Assembly: GCA_020744425.1 (NCBI GenBank)
Contig: JAGMUV010000001.1
Span: forward strand, 6,138,001-6,202,000
Reading direction: 5' to 3'
DNA: 64,000 nucleotides
From: Dactylonectria macrodidyma
Taxonomy: Eukaryota; Ascomycota; Sordariomycetes; Hypocreales; Nectriaceae
Part shown: in pieces, positions 1-10,839 of the stretch
Numbering within the stretch: the stretch's first letter is position 1
Layout of the letters: every line of letters starts with the position of its first letter
Translations under genes and position numbers: made by a program
Notes under the pieces: generated by a model
The model's database searches: none
What the model was told of the DNA's origin: nothing
Seen by the model: only the letters and a program-made list of their open reading frames with translations

Positions 1-1129
1 CGATGTTTCCTTGGAGAAGCAGTGCCCTTGTTGTGGCCTCGTAAACGTCTTCCGTACTTCTCGTGTAGCTGACCTCGAGCCCCAACTCATCCATGTCTTT
101 CGCAATGCCCGATAAGCCCCAGATTTTGTCTCTCGGGTCTTTGCAGTGCAAAATACGATCGGTTCTACGGGTGTAGGACTGCTGGAGAAGCTGGTATAAT
201 GGACTCGGCCCATTCTCCCGAAACTTTCTCCTGCCTGACAAGACGTAGCCGATGGCATCGCTGCCGCTAGCAGTCTTCAGCAAGTCCCATGGAGAGTCGG
301 CGGCCATGAGTTCTTCTTCTGAAAATGGACCTGGGATTCGCGTACTCCTACCTTCTCTCCACTCTAAGACCTCCCAGGACTGAAGCATCCCGTAGAAGAG
401 GACAAGGGCGTGCAAGTGCTCGACCCTGGTTGCGTACTTTCCACACAAGATGATGGTGTCTCTAGCTAGGGTGATTTCTTGTTTTACCCAGACGCGCGTG
501 AAATATGAGCGTTGGGTGAGTTCTGCGAAAGCCAACCTTGGGAATCGCTCTTCCACTCGATTGTCATCGCCCTCAGATTCGGTAGCCTTGCTCATGAGCG
601 CCAGTAATGCATCTTTGGTCCTCTGAAGCTCGGCATTATCTCCGACATCAGGCCATGAATTCAGTTGCTCCTTGCCAAGACGGAGAATTCCAGCGTCGAA
701 AGCAGCTTTGCCGTATGTTTCCGCGCCCTTCATCGCCGCATCGCTGTTGTCGGCGTCGGAACCGAGCCAAATCAGAACCTTCTCTGCTTGGCGGTAGACC
801 CGAGCCATGGCCTGCACTTGGCGTCCTTTTTCCTCGTCATCTGTTTGATTGATGCACAGAGCATCAATCCAGATCCTGATGCCTATGTATGCTTCCAAGT
901 GCAGCAGGCAGTCATGAAGACTTGGCGTCACGTCAAGGAATGCATCTTCAATGAAAACACGTTTCGTAAAAACAGGTTCACCCCATGTGTATGACAGAGT
1001 CTGGTAGGTGGGATTGGAGTCGAGAGAGATGTCCTCAAACTTGAAGGTGATCTGTGGTGTTACGGACAGTAAGTGAAGAACTCGGATGTGGCCGGTCTCA
1101 AGGTAGCTGTAACGATATTTTTCCGCCAT
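1..1129 (-). CDS. HET-domain (heterokaryon incompatibility) protein, C-terminus beyond window edge
   Basis: A single reading frame runs without a stop from an ATG at 1129 to the left edge, giving 376 residues; the rest lies outside the window. The HET domain occupies roughly residues 45-200. Its three classic blocks are visible: a YQTLSYTWGEP block, a WIDALCINQTDDEEKG block followed by QVQAMARVYRQAEKVLIWLG, and a YFTRVWVKQEI block. HET domains in fungi trigger programmed cell death after non-self recognition; many genomes carry dozens with unknown partners. The part after the domain is not recognisable. No intron is needed in the visible part. The family call is secure; the specific partner or allele function cannot be inferred. 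Confidence 0.9.
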   Translation of the reverse strand, partial: MAEKYRYSYLETGHIRVLHLLSVTPQITFKFEDISLDSNPTYQTLSYTWGEPVFTKRVFIEDAFLDVTPSLHDCLLHLEAYIGIRIWIDALCINQTDDEEKGRQVQAMARVYRQAEKVLIWLGSDADNSDAAMKGAETYGKAAFDAGILRLGKEQLNSWPDVGDNAELQRTKDALLALMSKATESEGDDNRVEERFPRLAFAELTQRSYFTRVWVKQEITLARDTIILCGKYATRVEHLHALVLFYGMLQSWEVLEWREGRSTRIPGPFSEEELMAADSPWDLLKTASGSDAIGYVLSGRRKFRENGPSPLYQLLQQSYTRRTDRILHCKDPRDKIWGLSGIAKDMDELGLEVSYTRSTEDVYEATTRALLLQGNI

Positions 1130-1981
1130 GTTGTGAACAGACTTGAGCGTCGAAAATACTCGGCTTCAACAAGGAAGACGCACTAGAATAAGCATAAAAT
1201 CAAGGTAAACGGATGTAAATGATTCTGATGCGGGGAAGTTTTGGACGAGCTATTAATGTCGGTCACCTGATAGGATGCGAGAGGTGCGGCTGAAGGGCTG
1301 AGAGGCTGACATGCACCTCGGCCAAACCCAGCTGAGACCTAGATGTGGTGCCTAGCCGGGTAAGACTGGCATGCCTCTAGGTTGTGGGCTGAAATGTACG
1401 TTATGGCGTAGAATTGAAGGGAAACTTCGAAATGTGATACGAGGCCGAATAGAGGCACGCGATGGTTCAGGTCTGAGGCTCGCTGTTGAAAATGAAATGA
1501 AGCTACGGTCCCACGCAAGGCCAGGCTATAATAGTGCGTCACCTTCGTATGACGTACCTAGATATGTTCAACTCACCGCAGAGAGTATACAAATAGAAAA
1601 AATAGAAATCCTTGTAGCTTAGTTTTATTAATTATGCGATGGCTACAAGCTCGACGTACGATTTACCCTGGAGCTTCGGCTAGCTTCCCTTGATTTGCAG
1701 GACATGTCGGGCCGTTAGTGAGCTGGTAGCGCTGGCGGCTATTTCGTTAACAAAAGTGGATATCGTTATAGAGAGGCGTTGCCTGTCAACATTAATTCAA
1801 GTACCGCGGCGCCAAGAAAAGCCCCACTGATCCAATTCTCAGTGATGAGGAATGCGACCGAGTCATCATCCTCCAACAGCTTCCTCGATATTTAAACTCT
1901 CGATCAAATCAATCTCCCTCATTGAGAACATCGCGATTCTTCAGACCTAACCCCATTTGTTTCATCCACCTTGTCATCAAA
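1130..1981. other. Gene-free stretch between divergent HET and bZIP-like genes
   Basis: This is the shared upstream region of the two divergently transcribed flanking genes. Only short, non-family reading frames occur. I see no repeat or RNA gene. Confidence 0.6.
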
Positions 1982-2932
1982 ATGGCAAAGAGAGGTCGAC
2001 CGATGCTGAACCTTAGCCCGGAAGAGAGACTCGCACGAAGGCGTGCTCAAGTCACCAACTCGCAGCGCAAATTGAGAGCCGGCAAGCGACAAGGCGGATC
2101 TCGATCCAGTGGAAACCACATGAAACCCAATCGAATCTCATCAGACACCTCTTCACCCTCGGCGCAACAACTAGATTATACCCCCACATACTGTGGGAAT
2201 GCCTCCACCTTCAGGCAGTTCATCGACCTACACGACCCTTACAAAAACACTCGTCAAGTGAGGATGTTGGAGCATCAGGTTGCAGAAGCTACGCACCCCT
2301 TCTGTGATCAAACCTCAGACATAGCTGTGCCCGTTCCAGCTATGTCCCCCTCTTCACCGGCAAGCAATCTCTCCCCAAACCTCTCACAAAGAACAGATGC
2401 TCATTCTGGTTTAGTGATGATAGATCACCCGACCGAAAACCTCCCAATGCTCGATGGCCTAGTCATGATAGAGCAAGCACGCGGGAAGGACGCTTGCGAT
2501 ACATCTACCGAGCTCTTTCCATGGGCCAATTATCTCGCTATTGATGATCAGACATACAACATCAATGACTGCGATGTATCCCATGGGGCCTTTGAATTCG
2601 CGAGTGGCCTCGATACCAGCAGAGACTTTTACGGCACAAACATTTACGAAAGCCTCGATGATGAGCTGATAACTTATCAGCCACATCCGCTACTTGCGCG
2701 CTCGACGCATGAATGTCCATTTGTTCCCGAAGCAAGAAAGGATGATCAATTCATGAATACATGGGCACTAGAGCCATTCAGAGATAGCCATGGATGCCTG
2801 CCTGAGATGGCAGCTGCCTTTTCTGACAACAGTCTATGTTCGCATTTGGATCCTCGATGGTTAACCAATTTGTCAGAATTGGCTCAAGCCTCCCCCCAAA
2901 GGACCGTGGATCCTTCTCTGATATTCGTATGA
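1982..2932 (+). CDS. bZIP-like putative transcription factor with degenerate basic region
   Basis: The chosen ATG (in AAAATGGC context) gives 316 residues; an in-frame upstream codon at 1922 would add 20. The N-terminus begins MAKRGRPMLNLSPEERLARR, then a basic stretch RRAQVTNSQRKLRAGKR at about residues 20-36. This aligns with the fungal AP-1-like basic region (pattern RRAQNRxAQRxFRxRK), but the invariant Asn is replaced by Val, and I see no regular leucine zipper after it. The remainder is acidic and Ser/Pro-rich with no recognised domain, as in activation regions. Role is inferred as a transcription factor or a degenerate derivative. It is a single exon, divergent from the HET gene. Target genes are unknown. 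Confidence 0.55.
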   Translation: MAKRGRPMLNLSPEERLARRRAQVTNSQRKLRAGKRQGGSRSSGNHMKPNRISSDTSSPSAQQLDYTPTYCGNASTFRQFIDLHDPYKNTRQVRMLEHQVAEATHPFCDQTSDIAVPVPAMSPSSPASNLSPNLSQRTDAHSGLVMIDHPTENLPMLDGLVMIEQARGKDACDTSTELFPWANYLAIDDQTYNINDCDVSHGAFEFASGLDTSRDFYGTNIYESLDDELITYQPHPLLARSTHECPFVPEARKDDQFMNTWALEPFRDSHGCLPEMAAAFSDNSLCSHLDPRWLTNLSELAQASPQRTVDPSLIFV

Positions 2933-4020
2933 ATATTCGGAAAATCGACACCAACGAGATTCGGTGTTCTATATCCGAGTGTTTAGGTGGCCCGACAGTA
3001 AGATTTGGAACTTAGTAGGAAAGTGAGTATGGCACTCAAATAAGGACAATCTATTCAGATGCTAATGCTAACCACAGCAATCATTAAGACTTCCTACATC
3101 AGTTTGGCCCTCGAGTCTGGGTTCAAGTTCGGCAGCGACTGCCAACACAGGGCAAGGTGCCGGGTGGAACGGGATAGCCAAAACGACACGAAAGGACGAG
3201 CAACATATTACAGCACAGAGTGGCATAGGCTTGGATGACATAGCTGGCATGACTCCACTAGGCGCAAAATGTTATCTCGTCAATCTTGATGATGCGGTTG
3301 TCTTGTAACTGCAGCGGAGGCGTGGGAAGATCCGCAATGACGATTCTCAAAGTTCTGATGCCGCAAAGAGGTTATTTTGGGGAGCGAGATAAAAGGAAAT
3401 AAGGAAAAGTTTGATGTCCATTATGGGACATGGCGAAAAATGAGTCACATGTAAGTGAATGGCTTCCTAATTTAGGCTCTCAAGGAGTACGACATGCTCA
3501 TATGGCTCTAAAGTGTGTTTCAGTTGTGAGCTTTGCCGCAGTGGTTATAAGATGTACATTATATTTGGAAGATTCACGATCACATAGTTCTCTTTGCTCC
3601 AAGGCTCATACTAAGCGCCAGGGGGGCAAGTCATATTACCTTTGCGTCTGGGGTTAAATAATGTGCAATCTAGGCTCCTGTCCATCCCCTTCAAGAGATG
3701 CAGGTGATCCCAAATAGACACTTTATACCCGATAGAGTAAGTCGATTGATTGAAGTTGTAGACATGGATAGAATCTAGAGAGTGGTAGTGGCCATGTTTA
3801 AATATTCACCACCAACACCTTGTGCTCCAACCTGCGTAGCCTTCGCTGTCAACTCAGTCCCCGTGCAGCGCCAAAGCATACGAACGTGATCAATCTAGAA
3901 AGTTCAACCTATGCTCACATGACATGCGTCAAGTCTAATGTACCTCTATCTTCGCTGTGTTCCATACAAGCAGAGTTGCTCGACTAACAACAACACCGTC
4001 GCAAGCATATTTCTACAACC
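2933..4020. other. Gene-free stretch
   Basis: Only short unsupported reading frames occur on both strands. I see no domain, tRNA or repeat. Confidence 0.5.
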
Positions 4021-4308
4021 ATGTCTCCCTGTTGTGCTTTGTGTGGCTTTGAATTCACAGAAAGAACCAAGGAAAAATGGACCAGGGAGATTAGAGCAGG
4101 TAAGTTATTTGTATGGTTGGTTGGGTACCTGTTTCAACTGACCGTTGTCGGGATAGTTTACACGAGAAATGACGATTGGGATGGCATCAGGCTCTCTGGA
4201 ACCGGTATCTACAGAGACACGATGGGCACGCCCTTCATTCCTGTGGAAGGCTACTGTGGGCAGCGAGGTGGCGTCGGATTGATTCGAGTCGATTTCGTGT
4301 GGTGGTAA
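4021..4308 (+). pseudogene. Truncated F-box-family N-terminal fragment or small hypothetical gene
   Basis: An ATG opens MSPCCALCGFEF, a Cys-x2-Cys start like that of the F-box protein at 34133 (HCQICGVGF). A 57-nt intron fits perfectly at 4100-4156: donor GTAAGT, branch CTGAC, acceptor ATAG. Because it is a multiple of three, the unspliced frame also stays open. Spliced, the protein is about 76 residues and ends in FVWW-stop after a segment RLSGTGIYRD. Related fungal F-box proteins continue for 400-500 residues, so this looks like an amputated relative with no F-box left. It could instead be a genuine short protein. Confidence 0.4.
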
Positions 4309-4660
4309 TAGCCAATGGCTGGAAACGTACAGTCGATCCTTCGATGTTTGGCGTGCAAAATGGAATTGTTGGGCACAATGTAGTTGAGTTCGACATGCGG
4401 TTAGGCTAAACGACAGAGAGAGAGTAGCCATTATCTGTTGAAGCCACCATGCATGCGGCTTTGGAGATTCTAGGGACATTCATATTATTCGTGATTGGAG
4501 AGGTTCTAGTGCCTCTTTTACAATCCGAAAACATATGGAGAGACACTGGCTGTTTTGACGATGGTGAATGTAGATGGTGTTTGGTTTGTTTGTGACGTCA
4601 GTCAACCTTGGCAGTGCTTCTCACTATAGTCTTCAGTATGAAATCACGTCACCCATCCAA

Positions 4661-4732
4661 GGTTGCGTGGTCTAACGGCTATGACTGCGGATTCTGATTC
4701 CGCCAGCGAGGGTTCGACTCCCTCCGCGACCT
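4661..4732 (+). tRNA. tRNA-Gln (anticodon CTG)
   Basis: A full cloverleaf folds by eye. The acceptor arm GGTTGCG pairs with CGCGACC, including one G-T pair. The anticodon stem GCGGA/TCCGC encloses the loop TTCTGAT with anticodon CTG (reads CAG, Gln). The T-arm is GAGGG/CCCTC with loop TTCGACT. Internal promoter boxes A (TGGTCTAACGG) and B (GGTTCGACTCC) are intact. No intron is present. A T-run at 4736-4740 follows as a Pol III terminator. Confidence 0.93.
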
Positions 4733-5284
4733 TTGTTTTTGCAAAATCTTCCTTTTTGTGGGCACTAATAAGGCTTAGTAGGCCCAGAAATCGCCACCAA
4801 TAAGGATTGAAACAAATAGTGTGCTAGACTCAACAATGAATCGAAGGGTAGATATTGCTTAAATTTTTTGGACAAAAGGGATCATATCTTGATCTAAGTC
4901 TTGGGTCTTGATTGCGGATATGGACAGTATCTCAGAAAGGTGGGCAGTTATGCGTGCCTCGATCTCAGAGATTAAAATTTGGAGGCGAGATCCAGACAGC
5001 GGAACCGACCGAGTCACGCCAATGGCATATTTATGGGGAGCATGATACAGTCCAACAAGTAGGTCATCAAAAACCGACATTTTCGTGCGTCCATCAGCTC
5101 TTCAGTCACTTCCCGGACTTTCAGGACGAGAGTCTCTCTATCCATCCAAACATGAGTTTCTTGGTTGAATTAGAAACTGGGCTCATCGCATCATTGTCAA
5201 CTCTTGTGCAGAATCGGTAGGTGGTAGACCTTTGCCGGCAGCCACCTTACAGCCGACAAAGGGAAAGAATGTGAAACGCTGCCA
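4733..5284. other. Gene-free stretch after the tRNA
   Basis: It contains the Pol III terminator T-run and the 3' flank of the convergent fusion gene. No other feature is seen. Confidence 0.5.
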
Positions 5285-7523
5285 TTAAGCACATGCAACA
5301 CCTTCTTCAACCATCCTCGCTAGTCGCAAAATCTCCGCATCCAGGCGGCTTCCACCCAGCAACGTGACACCAAACGGTAATTTCTTTGCGTCATCTGCTT
5401 TCCCAGACAGTTCGGAGGCAGGATAAGTAGTAATGGGAACTGCGACCGCGCAGAGGTCGAGCACATTTCCAGCATGTGTAAATTCACCCAGCATGCTGTT
5501 CTTCCGGATAGGGTCAGCCAACATCTCTTCGATTGTCCAATGGGTCGTTGTCGTCGGGACCAGGACAAAATCGACTTTCTTAAAAACCTTTTCGGCCTCA
5601 CGAATATGTCGAGCCCTTGCTTGCAGGTCACGATACGCCTGGACAGCAGAGCTGTTTCTCTGGACGACTTGATCGAATAATTCGACAATAACGGGATGCA
5701 AATGAGCGCGATTCTTAGGGAGCCAATCATCGGGCAGACTTGCAAGTCTTTCGGACACAAAAGTACCCTCGTAGAGAAGCTTTCCGGCCTTGTCAAAAGG
5801 CGACCAGTCGATAGGTGTTAAAGTTCCACCTATTGATTGCAGTTTTGTCACCGTTTCATTAAACATTCGCCTATACGGCACTGAACAGGCAGAAAGAGCC
5901 TCTGAAGGTGGAATTCCGAACTTGAATGACTTCGCCCAAGGCCCAACCGAGTTGACATGCTTCTCAAAAGCAATGATGGGCTTCGCATAGGGGTCGTTCT
6001 CGTCGAAACCTTCAAGTGCACGGCTGACTGTCGCAGCATCTCGAACAGTCCTTGAAATGATGGCGATGCAGTCTAGAGAGAGACAAGCGGGTGTCAATCC
6101 AACGGCTGACAAGGTCCCTCTGGTTGGTTTGTAGCCCACCACGCCATTAAAACACGACGGTACGCGGCCGCTACCAGCGGTATCGGTTGCGATGGAGAAC
6201 GAACACAGACCAGCACCGACGCTGACGCAGTTGCCGCTTGAAGATCCTCCCGAGATATAATCCGGGTGAAATACCGAGTGAGTGATTCCGTACGGGCTCC
6301 TACATCCTGACAAACCAGTGGCAAGCTGGTCAAGGTTGGTCTTTCCGACAAAAATCGCACCATTTGCGAGTGCCTTGTCGTGAACAACTGCAGATCTGCT
6401 AGGAATATGAGCCAGTGGTGGACACGCGGTAGTTGTCGGCAGTCCAGCCACATCGAGACTGTCCTTGACGCTAAACGGGACACCAAATAATGGAGGAAGC
6501 TTGGCCCTATCGGGGTACTGTCGTATAAGCGCCTCGGCAGCTTGTAGTGCCGTGTCCTTGGTGATGAGCTCTATCCAAACGGCCGGGTCTACCTCTTTGT
6601 AGGCTTCGATTTTGCGATACAAGGCTTCGACGACTGTCATTGGTGACACTCCAGCCCTATATGAGCGCTGCAGAGATTCGATCCGTAGATCTCCATCCCA
6701 ATCCGGAGGGGTTTGAGGTGGAGTGCTAGCCGAGCCTCCGAAAGCACGAGATGTTGATTCAACCTCGAGGGCTTCAAGCAACGGGTCAAGCTTGGCTACG
6801 AATCCAAAAAGCCCCTGTGACCAATACAGCATGTCCAGAGATGAGGTTTTAAATGCTGCATTGTATCCAGCCGTGGCTTCTTCAATACCGCCTAAGCCTT
6901 TTATGAGCAATTGGTTCTGGGGGTTTTGGAGCGGAAAACTTACAGCACTCAAAGCCACGATCATTTGCCTCCCGGATGGTCGTTGCAAAGCAGCACTCAG
7001 TCGTAACTCCCGCTACAATCAAGTGCGTGACTTCAAAGCTCTTGAGCTGATGCATCAAGGTAGTGTTCCAGAAAGCGCCTTTTCCTGGCTTATCGATGAC
7101 AACTTCGCCTGGCAACGGTTGAAGCGCATCAACAATGTCATGGCCATACTCTCCTCGTATCAACAGCCTGCCCATTTTACCCTTGTCGCCAATAACTAGG
7201 GTGTGATGCGCATTTTGGGGAGCGGCCAATTGTCTAACCAGCTTTGAGGATGGACAATCAGAAAGATCTGGTTCATGGCCTTCCCTGGTGTGAAATATTT
7301 TCAGCCCAGCGTCGCGACAGGCCTCTAGCAATTTCTTGGTTGGCGCAATTGACGCTTGGACGGCGTCCAAGTTACCGCCTTGAATGTCTCCGAACCCCCC
7401 AGCCAGGAGGAAGTCCCTCTGCATATCAATGACTAGGAGCGCTGTGTGGGCCGGATCGAATGCAAATGCATACGGTTGTGCATCTACTGAGAGAAGGCGG
7501 GACGCTATTGGAGCTGCCATCAT
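5285..7523 (-). CDS. Isochorismatase-type biuret hydrolase fused to allophanate-hydrolase-type amidase
   Basis: Exons 7523-6944 and 6891-5285 join in phase (intron GTAAGT...TTAG) to give 728 residues. Residues 1-260 are a cysteine hydrolase of the isochorismatase fold with the triad Asp33 (VIDMQRDF), Lys145 (IDKPGKGAFWNT) and Cys178 (GVTTECCF). Blocks such as HTREGHEPDLSD and REANDRGFECC match bacterial biuret hydrolase (BiuH) rather than true isochorismatases. Residues from about 260 to 728 are an amidase-signature enzyme with Lys336 (SVKDSLD), the GGSSSGN block near 411 and nucleophile Ser434 (DTAGSGRVP), closest in pattern to AtzF allophanate hydrolase. The small extra C-terminal domain of AtzF is absent. 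Predicted reaction: biuret to allophanate to ammonia and CO2, probably in the cytosol. Ureidoacrylate-like substrates are an alternative. The gene is divergent from the NCS1 permease across a GATA-containing promoter. Confidence 0.85.
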
Positions 7524-8192
7524 CTTTGCACTGGTACAAGAATGTCTTCTGAAGAATGAGAAGTGAAGCGAGAGGCGATGGCGCAAAGCAATAACCGCTG
7601 CAAGCCGATGGAGATTTGCCCTCCTAAGAAGATCTATATACTTCTCTGTTGCTAGAATGCGTGTATAATCCAAAGAACAACATTTTCCAAACTAGTGGTA
7701 GATTGGGTCGTTCAAATCACTCATCATCTGACTTGGTCGTAATCATCGCTGATAAGTCAAGAGCTTGCCGACGGCCTTCCAACGGCCCAGCGACGGCCTT
7801 CCGACGGCTGCTGGGTCTTATCTTTGTGGCTGTTAGGTGGCGTCACGATGCTAATCCGAGTTGCGTATAGTGCGTGCTCCGGCTTGCTCATGAGATCTCA
7901 CCTGTCCCGAGATACCTGAGATACCCCACACGCCACAGTACCGGTACCTCAGATATCTGCGTGGGGAGGCCTTAACATGCGTATCGGTGTGGTTAGAAGG
8001 CCTACGCTTCGCCCACGGCTCGCCGCCAGACTGATAGCAGATTCAACTATCTTGATATTGTTTTCTGTTGCACATGGCAGGCAAGTAGACACAATCACTT
8101 GTACTATTTATGCCCATGTACCCTCGAGATCAGTTCTAGTATTCCCATCGCAATAACGCTTGACATTTTACAACCATCGCTAGACAAGCAAA
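7524..8192. promoter_or_regulatory. Divergent promoter with GATA motifs (fusion hydrolase / NCS1 permease)
   Basis: Three HGATAR motifs lie between the two start codons: TGATAAG at 7750, TTATCT (reverse AGATAA) at 7818 and TGATAG at 8032. This is the recognition site of AreA/Nit2-type nitrogen activators. A short imperfect tandem repeat of CGACGGCCTTCC units lies at about 7768-7810. Regulation by nitrogen limitation is inferred. Confidence 0.5.
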
Positions 8193-10181
8193 ATGCCATC
8201 TTTCTCTGTTCGGCAGGTCAAGGAGAGGATCAAGCCTCATCTTTCATGGACGGTGCCCGCCAGGCATGGAATCTATGAGGACAGCAAATGGTCCAACCAA
8301 GGTAATTAGTTGAAACAATCCATTCCAAAATATAATCCACACAGCTCATTCAAAATGTAGATCTTGACCCAATCGCACCTGAGGATCGTACTTGGGGCGG
8401 TCTTGATTATTGGGCATACTGGACTTCTGATATGATGGTCAGAGACTTGATCCGAGTTTTATTCTTCTCTCACTGACAGTGGCAGGTAGGCTCCACCATT
8501 GGCATCCACCGTCTCGAGTGTCATGGCCCTCGGTTTTACCGCCAGAGAGACAATTCCAATTGTCTTCTTTGGCTTCGCGATTTGCAGCGTGGTTATCACT
8601 CTTACCGGAAAGATGGGTGCGACATATGCTGTGCCCTATCCAGTCATTGTCCGCTCCATCTTCGGAATGTACGGATCGTATCCAGTCATCTTGATTCGAG
8701 GTGAGACCAGCAACAGAACATGTTGGCATAAATGTGGCTAAAATTTCACTTCGGTAGCGTTCGTCGCCTTGATGTGGACTGCTATTCTTACAGTCCAGGC
8801 CGGTGATTTTCTCCAACGTTGCCTCGAAGCTATTTGGCCGAGCTTTATCGACTTCCCCAACAAGCTCCCCGACGATGCTGGAATCACTTGTAAGCAAATT
8901 CGGTCCCGTCTACCTTGCTACCGTGAACCTAGATAGACGATACACGTCAGGTCACTGTACAAGGTTCAAATTTTAATCATCACCAGTAACTGACCAGGAA
9001 TATTAGCTGCCGGTCTCCTCTGCCTCTTCCTTTATTGGTTCATCCAAACCGGCCTCGCCCTCATGCCCATCAAGAAACTCCGCATCCTCTTTCTTGTCAA
9101 GGGTGTCATTGTCCCCCCCACCTTCCTCGCGCTCTTCCTCTGGGCTGCTATTGTAACTAAAGGAGGTGGGCCATTGGTCACAGGAAAGGCCAAAATGACA
9201 TCTGACTACATGAACACGGCATATTCTGCATTGACTGGTCTTAATGTTATCATGGGACTTTTCTCGTCCATGGCTGTCAACATGCCAGGTATTTTCAAGC
9301 TGCTACCTGAGTCAAGCGATTGGCAACATAGGCTAATGGTGCTAGATTTCGGTCGATTCTCCAAGAACAGATTGGGTGGATATCATCAATATTTCGCTCT
9401 ACCAGTGATCGGAACGCTGGCTTCTCTTACTCCAATTTTCGTCACTTCCGCCAACCAGTACCTCTGGGGAGAATTCCAATGGTACATGCCGGCCGTCATT
9501 GCAAACTTTGACTCTCGTGCCGCCAAATTCTTCACTGGGTTCAGCTTCATCCTCGCCACGATCGGAAATCAGGTCGCTGCTGGTACTTATCCCTTCTCCA
9601 ACGATGTTACCGGAATTGCGCCCAAGTACATCAACATTTTCCGAGCTACGCTGTTCATTTCCATTTTCTGCGTCATTTCTACTCCTTGGAATATCATCAA
9701 GAACGCCAGTGGCCTTTTGGCTTTCCTGAGTGGCTATTCCTGCCTCATGGGACCGCTGGCTGGCGTCATGGTCTGCGATTACTATCTTATCAAGAAGCGC
9801 AAGCTCAATATCCACGAGCTCTACCGCAGCAACGGCATCTACTGGTACGATGGCGGCATCAACTGGCGTGCGTATGCCGCCTTTATTACCGGCGTCGCCC
9901 CGCTGCTGCCCGGATTCGCCAAGAGCATTAAGCATACATTGAATGTTGGTGGTGCCTGGAAGATTTACACTTTTGCGTGGATTTTCGGATTTACCCTGTC
10001 CGTCTTGGTCTACTATGTTATCTGTACCTATGTGTCGCCCCCAACCGGAGCTATGGTCGAGGAAGCAGTTTATCCCCCACAGAAAGGCGATATTGAGTCC
10101 CTCGTCGAGGAGGTCTCTGATTCCAAGGGCTCGTTTTCGGCCAAAGAGAAGGAGCTTAGCCCCACGCCCCCAGAGCACTAA
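8193..10181 (+). CDS. NCS1-family nucleobase/allantoin-type permease
   Basis: Six exons (8193-8301, 8361-8437, 8490-8700, 8758-8889, 9007-9288, 9346-10181) give 548 residues. The intron at 9289-9345 is 57 nt and stays open if unspliced; removing it restores the family block NMPDFGRFSKN. N-terminal signatures are NQDLDPIAPEDRTW and DYWAYWTSDMM; about twelve hydrophobic segments follow, with an intracellular-type loop VCDYYLIKKRKLN. NCS1 proteins are plasma-membrane symporters of uracil, allantoin, cytosine, uridine or purines; the Fur/Dal4 branch fits best. Exact substrate cannot be read. Placement beside the biuret/allophanate fusion and on the same contig as the URC genes argues for uptake of a nitrogen-rich heterocycle or ureide. 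Confidence 0.88.
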
Positions 10182-10839
10182 GCGGGACACTATGGCGGGT
10201 GAATGGCCGCCATGGAGGGTGTTTCTTATATTCTCGCTAATCACTTCGTTTTCCGTCACGAGTATAACCAATCAGTTGATCGTTCACTTGAGCTTGGACA
10301 GTCGCGAGCTTCGTGTGAGGGTATTCCTAACTTGAGTATTTCCATGGCTTAATATACGTAGCGCCTAGCCCCAAATTGGGTGCATGGATACTGTACAGCA
10401 CTATGTGCAGCAGTATGTACATAGTACACAAACGCGGGGACACAATCAGTCCCTTTATCTATGCGTTATTTTGCTGCAACTTACTCTGGCTTGCCAGGGA
10501 ATCGTTTTTGGCTTGACAAATCGACGTGGCGCTGACTGTGATTGGTTCACTTCTTCGCCTTATCTCTCGCCAGCAACTAGACTCTTGTGTGCCTAGTACG
10601 GAGGAGTATCTGCACTGTGTCCGTAAGCTTGGCTTCGATATGCGATTTCAGCTATTAGCAATCTTGGTTTCTGTAGCCAACATGAAGCCTACCCTCACAC
10701 CTTCCTCTTTTCTCATTCATATTGATAATATTCGATCCAGACCTTGCCACACAACCTATTGACGGCCTATTGTGGAGAGCAGCTCCGCCCCCGTGTCCAA
10801 AGCACACACAGTGCTGCATCACCCGCTCGCACATGCACC
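10182..10839. other. Gene-free stretch upstream of the Zn2Cys6 gene
   Basis: It holds the permease 3' flank and the Zn2Cys6 promoter. An in-frame ATG at 10744 could extend the next protein by 32 residues. I see no other feature. Confidence 0.5.

Noticed and set aside
6882..6988. Separate isochorismatase and amidase genes overlapping by about 100 nt
   Set aside because: Both apparent ends (isochorismatase tail KFSAPKPP and amidase head MQRPSGRQ) fall in or next to an intron. Splicing fuses the two enzymes and rebuilds the conserved FECCGIEEATAGYN region.
7768..7810. Possible CRISPR-like or terminal repeat made of CGACGGCCTTCC units
   Set aside because: Only two or three imperfect short units occur, without spacers of regular length, in a eukaryotic promoter. 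It is a minor simple repeat.
9399..10271. 290-residue minus-strand frame opposite the NCS1 permease
   Set aside because: It is a shadow of the permease codon pattern: hydrophilic, low-complexity and without a family, while the plus strand encodes clear transporter motifs.
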